DNA from: Acholoe squamosa
Lineage: Eukaryota; Annelida; Polychaeta; Phyllodocida; Polynoidae
Reading direction: 5' to 3'
DNA: 64,000 bases
NCBI GenBank assembly: GCA_949317995.1
Contig: OX439041.1
Span: 44,935,269-44,999,268, forward strand
Below are positions 47,601 through 56,981 of the stretch, in pieces; positions within the stretch are counted from its first letter, which is position 1, and the number at the start of each line of letters is the position of its first letter. Below the pieces are notes generated by a model. The model was not told the origin of the DNA, did no database searches, and saw only the letters and a list, made by a program, of their open reading frames with translations. A program made the translations under genes and the position numbers.

Positions 47601-49113
47601 AGAAGATGCTGACATTATAACGACGGCAGGCTCATCCTACATTGTCAATGAAGACGTACCATCAGATCAGCAGGACCTAGTGCCTATAACTGATAATATC
47701 AATAATTGTATCGCAGCTGGGGGAAGTACAGTAGATATTGCATCTATGGAAATAGTTGATACCCCGCCACATCGTAACAGTCGCATTCCAGGGAAGCACT
47801 ATTTACAAGTCCCTTTACCAGAATGGCAAGGCGGTGAGGGAATTGCACATAATAATGATTTGGCCAAGCCTTGTGGTCCCAAAGATGCAAATAACATTGA
47901 TAGTTTGGATAATATCCACCGTGCAATAATCAATAAGCGTGTTACTCTTGGTCTTACAATGGAGGCAGGGTGCCTTGAAAATCTGGTGAAAGGTGTTCAG
48001 TGTAATGTGGCGTTAGATAATAAAGACTCTGACTTTGATATTGCCGACATCACACACAATTCAAATGGGCCAGATGATAATTTGGGAAATGTCTCTGAGG
48101 AAAATGACATCTTGGGTGAACCTACTGAGTCTGGTCATGGAACTACCAGCAAAGAAGATGAACTATGTCCAATAGGTAATAGGGAGGAGAAGGTAGAGTT
48201 CCAAGAACAGATGAATGCAGACATCGCCACTGGGGTGGAGGCTGATATGCATGAGAACACTATCACACGTAGTTTGATACAGATACTGAACAATCAACAG
48301 AGAAGCTCACCCTCAGATGGTGGAGACAGCAATATTGGTATTGAAAGAACTGACGCTGCTAGAATGGAACAGGATGTCAATAGAATAGTCCCTGTAACAT
48401 ATGCTGAATGTGAAGTATACATTGGAACTAGAGACCCAGATACTGGCATTGAATCAAAAGATGAAGAAGAAAGACTTCTGAATGAGGTTATAATAGAATC
48501 AGGCCACGTAGCAGAAACCCCAAGTTCAAGATTACACGAACCACGAAAGGACACGATCCACATAACAAAAGATGTACCTGAAGTTTTCCAGGCTACTCCT
48601 GGAGAATCTCAACAACCACCATCCACAGCAAGAGGATCGTTAACACATAGAGCCACATTCCCACTGGAGGAGACCTTCTCCACAAACACCTCCAGGTCCA
48701 TTAATAGTACTAAGGCCCTCCACAGCCATCCTCCAGGGTCTAGGTTTGGGCGGCCACGGCTTCGACTATTTGACCCCTCCCGACTGTGGCGGCGGCTGTT
48801 TGGTGGGCGGAGGGAGAAGGAGTTACCAGAGAACCACAGCCAGAGATACATCGTGCTCCAGGGTGCTGGAGGCACCCGGGAGGAGGCAGGGCGAAGGGGA
48901 GGGGGAGGACACTGGAGGAGGTCAAGCAGTATGTCCTTCCTCCAGCAGGGTGATGTGGTAACGGCTAGAAGTACAGCGGCAGGATCATATCCTTCACACC
49001 AGGGCCTGCACCAGTTGCTGTTTATGGTAGGTAGTGTGTACTATGACATGCAAGTTACTAATTGGGAAACTCGTATACGTACAGAACCCCTGATACATTT
49101 TCGCTTTGGATGA
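44659..49113 (+). CDS. Giant acidic single-exon reading frame, 1484 codons
   Basis: A 4.45-kb uninterrupted frame in an otherwise stop-dense region, so clearly coding. I recognise no family. It is rich in Asp, Glu, Ser, Thr and Asn and looks intrinsically disordered. A basic patch lies near residues 95-120 (RRWSYNAHGQ, RPRRRRM). Short acidic repeats of the type DGDVLED/VGDVIEDEA occupy about 815-890. The C-terminus turns basic and Arg-rich (SRLWRRLFGGRREKE, then GGGGHWRRSSSMSFL), about 1360-1440. A consensus donor (ATG|GTAGGT) after 49026, phase 0, would give a 1456-codon exon and drop the last 28 codons. The in-frame stop at 44620-44622 makes the ATG at 44659 the first Met; alternatively 'ggtgag' before it could be a phase-0 acceptor, making this a symmetric internal exon of the JAKMIP-like gene. 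It may equally be its own first exon. Confidence 0.8.
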   Translation: MDSSNPNVAVEMTSDDKEPTHSSHLYQSGIIPPAETIQKNDTTDRSLESEAFGSYTLPCRPDIPALQRSTSVGTAADMSRFKSKHVHWDPNIAVPFSRRWSYNAHGQSTPGRPRRRRMASRGNDGVLNGDPHNETYLQVSLCIPTAYIMDQDEIENLTLWSDETRPLSVLDKTDMERGVRPKVDILDTTDCLTVTEDSIDISNNPSACHTDKGSSPRRQSKHHVYREATILDEVDEDCISQSMIAESAGLEMMSGFIADYTNQNTASREKYDTTDTEFSSDRNEKSILKEESEQVGAYETTESIGQTEPSVMGHTGSQDENTLLDTAFPLKGTAQGDIQATGDQIRIDMKTQLPLDSSTQDIFQREEIEETSVESADTPELLQEPVNSADPLDEDAVLNLGYITLCLPTEDQSRSQVYCSYATLFLGVEEEQQEVSVIEDIDIKEPTFSSPSILKVKSCNGKDGYVCGNTLSGKDTSMGEAVGEAISIASPSLTSQLEDGSNTGITDDLSDSGLQCNIAVAEETDNIRNGSSKRNQNCSGISVEDTSICPGTLSDLAQVFDVNIQEDLTERILSSEMGIIQIDADFEDRCETVDVVDNAHLDTVCLEKGMGLTGASNTLHIKESSTTNVEGICFKDPHVGEDLTHEGSVAQFGAGHTQSSPNGSNSYHDVTGNEMCNKEFKLHKADNDWQICVIDPEKESINNAHSLTQLHSGAYPAAGEEGKDMALVTETVGESSSDGSDLSNNYPCIDLDLTEASAIDKQLTALADLQSTPFTGLLDIGSSSDEEYFLVVTSSSNLQNEPQSLVDHFDKWLIDERSEDVIEEEDGDAIEDGDVLEDVSGNVKKDEVGDVIEDEALDALGVKDDEVGAMMEDGAAHVTEDVVAPVNEPCVTYSMVEHNMRQSKGELYLQNSCGDSFKNETGLYEVCMMDNNNAPFQIDHFEANAVSFSRNSSYSNELTEIDGDANFDQPAEEAREKRNVPEDADIITTAGSSYIVNEDVPSDQQDLVPITDNINNCIAAGGSTVDIASMEIVDTPPHRNSRIPGKHYLQVPLPEWQGGEGIAHNNDLAKPCGPKDANNIDSLDNIHRAIINKRVTLGLTMEAGCLENLVKGVQCNVALDNKDSDFDIADITHNSNGPDDNLGNVSEENDILGEPTESGHGTTSKEDELCPIGNREEKVEFQEQMNADIATGVEADMHENTITRSLIQILNNQQRSSPSDGGDSNIGIERTDAARMEQDVNRIVPVTYAECEVYIGTRDPDTGIESKDEEERLLNEVIIESGHVAETPSSRLHEPRKDTIHITKDVPEVFQATPGESQQPPSTARGSLTHRATFPLEETFSTNTSRSINSTKALHSHPPGSRFGRPRLRLFDPSRLWRRLFGGRREKELPENHSQRYIVLQGAGGTREEAGRRGGGGHWRRSSSMSFLQQGDVVTARSTAAGSYPSHQGLHQLLFMVGSVYYDMQVTNWETRIRTEPLIHFRFG

Positions 49114-49239
49114 ATATCAGGCGTAGGATTATTTTTCTCTTCACATTACATTAGTATTAAGATATATCTTTTGGTTTGGGGATATCAAATGGCATCAATT
49201 CTACTGATGGTAATGGATATCTGGATTCAAAAATTGTCT

Positions 49240-49453
49240 TACCGTAGTGCCTCGCGTTTAAGGCACGTCTCGCGTAAAAGGCGCACCCTCAACTTCTGAG
49301 AATCATAACGGGCGTACTTGCAACTTGATTTGGAACTAGTTTAAGATACAATATCCTCGACTCTTAGGCCCCGACTTCAGACAGATTCTATATGGCACAG
49401 CAAGGGACTATCCTCGCATTATAAACCGAGCCTTAACGCGAGGTATTACGGTA
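49240..49453. mobile_element. TACCGTA-ended foldback MITE, copy 2
   Basis: It starts TACCGTAGTGCCTCGCGTTT and ends AACGCGAGGTATTACGGTA, inverted. The interior has 'aaggcgcacc' as in the copy at 30281. Confidence 0.8.
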
Positions 49454-50352
49454 TGTATACATGGGTACCAACCATTGACTTAAAAGAAGTGCGTCATCTC
49501 TTATAACATCCCGAACTCACGTAAGTAGTATACAAAGAAAGGGCTCTGACTCAGGACGTCACCAGTGACACCGCCCCGTCCACATGACCTATAGCCTCTT
49601 CTCGCATTCGCCAAATGAGTTTATATCTCTGTGGTATGAACGCAAAACAGAGTGAACCTTCACCCTGTAATGTTATCTTTTTGAATGATATCAGTTTAGA
49701 ATATATTAGTGGTGTCGCTAACGTGGCCTCACACATTCCTACTGTCGCTACTGGGATATCATAAATGTATATGCTTTTTTGTATGACACACGTGCACACA
49801 AGTTATGTCAGTCAGGGTTTTTGTGTAGTCACACAATGTGAGTCGTGTCTGTGTGTGTGTGTGTGGGGGGGGGGTAGAGGATAGAGGGTACAGGATGGTG
49901 GCTCTACTCACCCATGGACCAAAACAGCTGGCACCATACCACCCAGACTGTTAATGCTACATATCATATCTCAACATCAAGCTACTTAACGATGGGTAGA
50001 CCATGTTTCGCTAATGGTGTTTCTGGTATTACAATGACTTGGCTCCTTCTACTTTAGACAGCCTTAGGAAACCAGTAGAGTACCTCCTTCCCTTATGGGC
50101 ACCCCACCTCCTGTTCAATACATGTATGTGCACGCATTATATGCACTACAAACATCCCGTCATACAGTCGTATCGTACATGTATGAGCCAAATGGCGTGC
50201 ATGCAAACATATTACACACCACTATTAATCCAAGCTAACCCCATAGATCAGGCATTGGTTAAAGTGCTTGCTGTAATTTTATATCGACGTGTTCGTTATG
50301 GATATGATGTGATATAGTATGCAATAGGGTAATGTAGCTGGTAGGGTAATCT
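49454..50352 (+). other. Intronic stretch, nothing recognised
   Basis: Contains a (TG)n tract followed by a G run at about 49846-49873. No exon was recognised. Confidence 0.5.
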
Positions 50353-50365
50353 TCTTATAAAATCC

Positions 50366-50480
50366 CACATATGCACGGGCACTGACACATTCCTCTGTGA
50401 AATTGTGTAATGTAGTTTTCGCCATGAATATGACCTTAGCTGTCGAAATGGCGTTAAACATCTATTACTCACTCAATCAC
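50366..50480 (+). mobile_element. Short retroposon, second copy, with perfect 13-bp target duplication
   Basis: The 115-bp insert lies between identical TCTTATAAAATCC copies (50353-50365 and 50481-50493). It matches the 3' part of the element at 22965-23140 and is shorter at its 5' end. It ends in the 'attactcactcaatcac' tail. 5' truncation with a long target duplication is the signature of target-primed reverse transcription. Confidence 0.88.
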
Positions 50481-50589
50481 TCTTATAAAATCCATGTGTA
50501 TCAAATTAAAAAAAAAACTACATAATATTAAAGGTGGGTATGTGGGAGGCCCAATGTAGCTGCTCATTGTGCGGCAACTGGGGTTAAAG

Positions 50590-51545
50590 AGTGAGTTGAG
50601 TGAGGTGAGTCCTCACAGTGCCCTTAGTCAGGGTGGCTGATGCAGAGGGAGAGAGCAGAGTGCCTGGGGGAGTGAGGTGAGTCCTCACAGTGCCCTTAGT
50701 CAGGGTGGCTGATGAAGGGTACAGAGAGCAGAGTACCTGGGGAGTGAGGTGAGTCCTCACAGTGCCCTTAGTCAGAGTGGCTGATGAAGGGTGCAGAGAG
50801 CAGAGTGCCTGGGGGAGTGAGGTGAGTCCTCACAGTGCCCTTAGTCAGAGTGGCTGATGAAGGGTGCAGAGAGCAGAGTGCCTGGGGGAGTGAGGTGAGT
50901 CCTCACAGTGCCCTTAGTCAGGGTGGCTGATGAAGGGTGCAGAGAGCAGAGTGCCTGGGGGAGTGAGGTGAGTCCTCACAGTGCCCATAGTCAGAGTGGC
51001 TGATGAAGGGTGCAGAGAGCAGAGTGCCTGGGGGAGTGAGGTGAGTCCTCACAGTGCCCTTAGTCAGGGTGGCTGATGAAGGGTACAGAGAGCAGAGTAC
51101 CTGGGGGAGTGAGGTGAGTCCTCACAGTGCCCTTAGTCAGGGTGGCTGATGAAGGGTGCAGAGAGCAGAGTGCCTGGGGGAGTGAGGTGAGTCCTCACAG
51201 TGCCCTTAGTCAGGGTGGCTGATGAAGGGTACAGAGAGCAGAGTACCTGGGGGAGTGAGGTGAGTCCTCACAGTGCCCTTAGTCAGGGTGGCTGATGAAG
51301 GGTGCAGAGAGCAGAGTGCCTGGGGGAGTGAGGTGAGTCCTCACAGTGCCCTTAGTCAGGGTGGCTGATGAAGGGTACAGAGAGCAGAGTACCTGGGGAG
51401 TGAGGTGAGTCCTCAAAGTGCCCTTAGTCAGGGTGGCTGATGAAGGGTGCAGAGAGCAGAGTGCCTGGGGGAGTGGGATAAGTCCTCACTGTGTCCCTGG
51501 TGGGGGGTGGCTGATGAAGGGTGCTGAGTTGACGGAGTCAGGTAC
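50590..51545 (+). repeat. 73-bp minisatellite, about 12 copies
   Basis: Unit of 72-73 bp, beginning 'gagtgaggtgagtcctcaca' and continuing 'gtgcccttagtcagggtggc', 'tgatgaagggtgcagagagc', 'agagtgcctgggg'. Two unit types (gggtGC...agtGCctg and gggtAC...agtACctg) are interspersed, and in the middle of the array they alternate. Each unit holds a GAG|GTGAGT donor-like site in the sense of the surrounding gene. Confidence 0.93.
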
Positions 51546-51599
51546 AGATAAGTCCTCACTGTTTCCCTGGTGAGGGTGGATGTGACAGGGTGCAGAGGA

Positions 51600-51815
51600 G
51601 GGGGGTGTGGCAGTGTACAGTGTAGGGGAAGTGAAGTCCGCACTGTACCCCTGTGTCTTGCAGAGTGTAGAGTGGGGGAGGGAGGTAAGTCCTCACTGTA
51701 CCCCTGTGTCTTGCAGAGTGCAGAGTGGGGGAGGGAGGTAAGTCCTCACTGTACCCCTGTGTCTTGCAGAGTGCAGAGTGGGGGGGGGGGAGGTAAGTCC
51801 TCATGATTGTTGCAG
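51600..51815 (+). repeat. 55-bp array repeating an acceptor, 21-nt block and donor
   Basis: Three successive units contain 'cccctgtgtcttgcag' (a strong acceptor), then a 21-23-nt purine-rich block (51664-51684, 51717-51737, 51770-51792), then GTAAGT. The GTAAGTCCTCACTGT part is homologous to the 73-bp unit next door. The 21-nt block would add seven codons without shifting frame. Confidence 0.75.
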
Positions 51816-52983
51816 CATGGGGGTAGTATGATGAGTCTTCACAGTGCAGGCTGCGGACACAGGGTGCTCGGCTCATCCAGGCGTATAACCACCACCCATA
51901 ATGATCGTTAATACTGCACACCCACCACCCCAACATCCAAGCTAATGTGCTCACTGAGCAATATGGCCAGCCTCCAGTCTATGTGAGTAACACTGTCCAC
52001 AGTTAGGGAGGGGTCCACACCGTAGCTGTAACACACCGGGCCTAGCATTTACTATCAAGTTCATCGGGTGGGAGGTATGGGGTTGTGTGAAATCAGCTAA
52101 AGTGGTAAATCATAATTAGTACAGTCATGAGAATGGATATAAAATGTTTGACAAACACTTATGGGACCGAATGACAGTTATGCATTATAGGTATATCATA
52201 ACACAATGACATTAGGGCAAAACCTGGTGAAACAAGATACTGGCAGCAAGAAATATATGAAAACAGTATGGGACGCAAAATAAACAGCTGGGAAAGCAAT
52301 GCAAAATGTTTTGTGTATAAGAATTTCCAGCTTACTGCTGCTGGTACCTACTAGTCACATGGGGACCCCAGGAGCATTGTCGATTGAATGCCACATAGTT
52401 ACTCCTTCACACACCCTTGTCATGCCACCATGTACCTACCTATGCTATATCTGTCCATCAAGGACAATGGTCCTGGCTGAATGAATGACACAGTAGTACA
52501 ACATTTACTTTTAACTGGCGTATCATCTGGCTATTTCATAGGGTTATATATAGTTTGCCAATTTGCAGTACAAGGTTGTGTGAACTGTATTACTGTTTAT
52601 GGGGGTTTAGATGCAATTTCCATATGAATGTATGTATTCATGGAGTAATGTATAACTGGTATTGTTCTCCCTGACACCATTACTGCACCAGCTGCAGGCC
52701 CCGTTCAGAAAAGATCTATAGATATTATAAACTTGTATTCATTGATTGGCCTGTATTACAAACGTACTCATGAATACATATGAATAATGGCATTTTAAAT
52801 TCTAGTGAAATTATGTAAGTAGTTAAAAGCATTTTATAAGATAATGGTTAGAGGTATATCCATTCAAGTGATAACTAAATATATTGGGATGTTAAAGAGT
52901 TTACGAACAGGCCCAGTTTATTTTAGTCAATATGAGCATATATATCTCAAAGTGTGTCAACATTGGCCAGTGCAAGCCTATAG
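51816..52983 (+). other. Intronic stretch, nothing recognised
   Basis: AT-rich, with no exon-like sequence or clear repeat. Confidence 0.5.
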
Positions 52984-53087
52984 ACCACATCGGTGGATGA
53001 ACCCGACTCAAACCCTACCAACTCCCGCTCCCGACCCCTCGATGAGCAGCCTGTTGCCGCCCCCTTGGGACCAGTGCCAGACACCTG
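52984..53087 (+). CDS. Candidate coding exon (JAKMIP-like/acidic gene)
   Basis: 104 nt, GC-rich between AT-rich flanks, open in phase 0 after 'gcctatag' and ending at CTG|GTGGGA in phase 2. It encodes a hydrophilic, Pro/Asp/Ser-rich peptide (TTSVDEPDSNPTNSRSRPLD onward). Phase 0 entry fits both the donor at 39964 and the donor at 49026. Confidence 0.5.
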
Positions 53088-54088
53088 GTGGGAGAGTGTG
53101 TTTATCTGGGGGTGTATGGAGAGTGTAGAATGACACATTTCACATTATTGGTGAATAGCTCTACCCACTCACATGTTGTGGGATGGGGCCAGTGGGACTC
53201 AACAGCTAGACAGTGAGCTACATTTACAGGGGTAACACTGAAATATCAACACACTAGCAGCGATGCCTATGCACAAGTACATCTACGAAGGCTATAGTGG
53301 TAGTAGCATCATAACTCACCCAGAGAGGAAATATTACCAGGAACATATTGTGGATATCATGTAGAGTCATGGCAGTTATAGTCATGGTTATTGTACAGGA
53401 GATAGCCAACAGCTGTGGCCTTACACTAACAGGAGGGGTATCAACCCACTGGAGCAGCATTGGTGACTAGGTAGGCCTACGGTGACATACCGTACACCAG
53501 GATTACCCAGGAGGAGTGTTATTAATACCCCAATCGCTGACTAAGTATAAAATACTTCATACAGTGGGAGGATATCATCCTTTATCAAACAGCATTAATG
53601 GGTCACTCGATATATACAGTATAGTACATGTTGTACTCGTATATATCCTAAACCGGCTCACGTATAAACATGGTGCTAACTGCATGGTGAAAACTACTGG
53701 AGGATTACGAGCATTGAGCTTAATGGTAGGCAATTCTACATCTTAAGCGAGATCGTCACATCAAGAGTCCCATGGTGGAACCCATCCTACATTCAATATG
53801 AATGATACACACACACACCATCTTTTTAAAGCTGACCCAAGGTGAGGGTTGTGACTGACTGTAACGTTACACTCAGTGTGAAACACACGTGAATTTCTAA
53901 GCATTAATGACGGAGGTCTACATGAAAAGAGTACTCTAGGCCCGGTAGGCCGATACATATACCTTTTGAATCTTGATATTCTGCACCTACATTTAATAAC
54001 TAGGGGTAGACCTATGATCCTACATCATTCTGTTGACAATTGACCTCAGACAGGCTCCCCACCAATGTCCACCATATGTCGCTGGGAG

Positions 54089-54302
54089 TGTTGGACCCGT
54101 TACCACCATGATGGATGATCTCCACCGGGAGGCGCTGTGGCGGCGGTACCTGCTCACCTCTCCCCCGGGGGTCACGGCCGGGGTTACTGGAGTGGAGCAG
54201 CTCATGCTGAAGGAGCACCTGCTCCAGGAGCAGCTCGCCAAGGCCGCCCTCTCCTCCCCACCACCTCCTGTGGTATCTGAGCTGCCTGTACGCCTGTTGC
54301 AG
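54089..54302 (+). CDS. Candidate coding exon, Leu-rich amphipathic
   Basis: GC-rich open segment ending at a clean donor (TTGCAG|GTACTT, phase 0). It encodes MMDDLHREALWRRYLL, then an EQLMLKEHLLQEQLAKAAL helix, then a Pro-rich stretch. I chose 54089 because a phase-2 acceptor there fits the exon at 52984. An acceptor at 54053 (cagacag, phase 0) is an alternative, and ATG 54109 in a strong context (ttaccaccATGATGG) could instead start an alternative first exon. Confidence 0.55.
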
Positions 54303-54738
54303 GTACTTAGTGCTCTTTTCGTATACTACTTGCTTATCTTACTGTTTGAATCCGACATTAATGCACTATCATACCGTTTTGCTTCCATGATGTCCTAATG
54401 CTGCTAGTGACGATTTATTGATGGGTATGCGATTTTTTTTTACCAATGATCAATTCCCTCCTTTGCCGCAGAATTCTTAGTGGTCAATGATCTCCATCAA
54501 TTGGCTCTTGCCACGGCCAATCCCGCAAATGCACGTAGGGTGAAAATACCGAATTTACTCTGTGTAGACCTCCATGTGATAATATCTCATTTATGAATAT
54601 ATGTATAAAGCGGTGCTTTACCGATACCATGGCGGAGTAGATTAGTATTCGGTACTTAATTGAATGACAGAAAATCTCTTTGTGCTCTTTGTGACTATTT
54701 CATCTACTCAGATACAACCATAAGCTACTGCAGGGAGC

Positions 54739-54876
54739 AGTGGTGGGAGGGGGTACAACTACAGGATATTTGGTCGGGGAGGGGCACCGCCCGGGTCTTT
54801 TGCGAAATTTCCTATAGTTAAAAAAGCCCATTTTCATTATGTCGGGTGGGCATGTGCCCCTGGATCCGACACCGAG
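54739..54876. mobile_element. Diverged relative of the CAGGGGC-ended MITE
   Basis: Shares 'tcctatagtt', 'gggcatgtgcccc' and 'ggatcc' in the same order as the element at 25880-26062. The left end is degraded. Confidence 0.55.
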
Positions 54877-55010
54877 CTATTATACCGAATATGGATGTAT
54901 AAGATAATTTTAACACCTATATGAGTACATGCCTTATGGTATTGAAACGATACCATAAGGCCTAGCTAATCAGGCATGAATCCTGTTTACGTAATACAAA
55001 CTGAGAGCAA

Positions 55011-55251
55011 AGTACCGTAAATTCTTGCATATAACCCGGGCCTTAAATTAGTTGCGTCTCATAGGGATGCATCTTATAGGATGCTGCAGCATATAGGATG
55101 TATCTTATAGGAGTTTTTTCAATATAATATATATTTATGATACATGTAGTACCAGCTTCCCAAAACCTGACTAGTTGCTCGCTATAGGCTGGTATGAACG
55201 CTGAGTGCACCCCATATAGTGGGGGTGCACCTTATACCATAGTACGGTACT
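55011..55251. mobile_element. TACCGTA-ended foldback MITE, copy 3
   Basis: The ends AGTACCGTA and TACGGTACT are inverted. The interior has 'cttataggatg' and 'gcaccttatacc' phrases, as in the related copies. Confidence 0.7.
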
Positions 55252-56296
55252 CTGGAGAAGGTTGGGTTAAAGTGATGGTTTTCTTATATAAAAGATGTCT
55301 ATCCATAAAGCAAAACTACTGTCCACGTTTTATAGCTTATGTATTGAATGGAAAAATTACCACAAAGTTTATAGCATACAGGCCTATGTCAATTTTTTTA
55401 TCAATTAACCTGCCACCATTCTAGGGTATACACACAACTGTTTTCACAGAAAACTCCCAAAGCACGTGGGCACATTTATTCACGCTCTATAATTCTCTAC
55501 AATACAAAAATAAGGCTTTCATGAACGAAAACCGCTTTTGTCATTAGGTGCATCCATGTGGATAATTCTCAGATTCTTGGAATTTGTGGCGTTGGAATAT
55601 TGCACTTGAATGCAACTAGATTATAGACCATATCGTCGCCTTAGAGCAAGAAGGTTGTAACTGACATTTAGGTAAAAATGAGTTTTCCTATGTTTTAACA
55701 TTTATTGGACTTTATCTAGCTTCTATCAGAGTATTGAAGCTCTATCTCTGGTGCATGTCCCTACAGGCCCCAGTGCAATGTTGCTGTATCTACTTAGTGC
55801 TATAGTAAGTGGAACACTTCTTTTGCCTCTCCTGCAAAACTTGAAAAATGCAATTATAACCTTCTTGCACTAGGGCGACATATACTCGCCCGACCGACGG
55901 CAGTGGAACTAGCGCTTTAGAGGCAAAGAAAGAAAAGATTCTCGTGAGATTCCTGAGAGCTGTTGACTACCTGTTGAGTTCTGATTGGAAACCAATATCA
56001 CCTACCCACATTTCCCCGGTTTCATGACCATTTTGTGTATAAGGTCATATGTAGAGTTTTAGGAATGATGTTATCAATCTAGTGGTTTCCTTCTTAGAGA
56101 GAAGGACACTTGTGTTTTTTTGTTACTTTTTCACTTCTTTTCCTTTTCTTTTCTCTTTTCTTTTTGAATAAGAGGGCGGGGTTGACGGGTAAGGGCCAAT
56201 ATTCAATATCTTCTGTCCTATTGAGATAGAGTCACACCTCTATCATCTGAAATCAGGACCTAATAACTCTTTATTCCCCATTTCTCTATTGGTGCT
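55252..56296 (+). other. Intronic stretch, nothing recognised
   Basis: A pyrimidine-rich tract (ctttt/tctttt) at about 56115-56170 is the only distinctive sequence. Confidence 0.5.
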
Positions 56297-56374
56297 ATAT
56301 GTGGATCAACACGGCAAAAGGTACCCCCATGCACCCCCTCGCGGGCATACCTTTTACCATGTTGATCCACATAT
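56297..56374. repeat. Hairpin, two ~27-bp complementary arms
   Basis: ATATGTGGATCAACACGG with AAAAGGTA, against TACCTTTTACCATGTTGATC with CACATAT. A short related fragment (GTTGATCCACATATA) is at about 34200, so this is probably a dispersed foldback family. Confidence 0.75.
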
Positions 56375-56920
56375 CATCGATTGGTTATATTAATTCATAC
56401 TGAAGGCCCAGTCCTAAGCCACCAGACATGTGTTGTATAGAATATATAGGCTGTTCTAACCTGCCCAATATCAGGAGTGCGTTATGACATCTATAGTAAT
56501 CATTACCCTTACTACTGTGATATGTTGATATATCATAACTCTGATCATGGTTTGATTACCTTGGGAATTGAAATAGCATGCTTACGCATATGTATTCAAA
56601 TTACTTTATTTATCCTGGCATCCGGGAAAAGAACATCAGCCAATGGTTTAGGTGTAAAGAAAAAGAGAGTCTGGTCTCCTAGCCACTACACTGGTATCAG
56701 ATAAGGAGTGGGCACCTCCGGGGGCACCTTTATGCATATCATGAGAGGTTTACATCTATAAAGCCATATAAATCTCCAAACACTGTCCCTAAAGAAGTAA
56801 GCAAATGAATAATATAAGAAGATAAAATCATTTGGCACAACCACGACAAAAAAAGTTGATTCCTATTGCCCTGTGTTGACTGATTAGAACATTTATTTTG
56901 TTTTGCTTTGGGCATTTTAG

Positions 56921-56981
56921 AAAGTAGGTCTTCCCGATAAACTCAATGCTACTCCACTGAAGAATGAGAGTGTAGAGAAAG
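56921..56981 (+). CDS. Candidate small coding exon
   Basis: 61 nt with an excellent polypyrimidine tract and acceptor (ggcattttag) and a consensus donor (AAAG|GTATGT). It is open in phase 0, which matches the exon ending at 54302, and encodes KVGLPDKLNATPLKNESVEK. It exits in phase 1. No following exon was found with certainty in the window, so the gene probably continues beyond 64000 or through exons I could not recognise. Confidence 0.6.

Noticed and set aside
51556-51954. 132-codon minus-strand frame
   Set aside because: Generated by the 55-bp tandem array; low-complexity Pro/Ser peptide with no domain.
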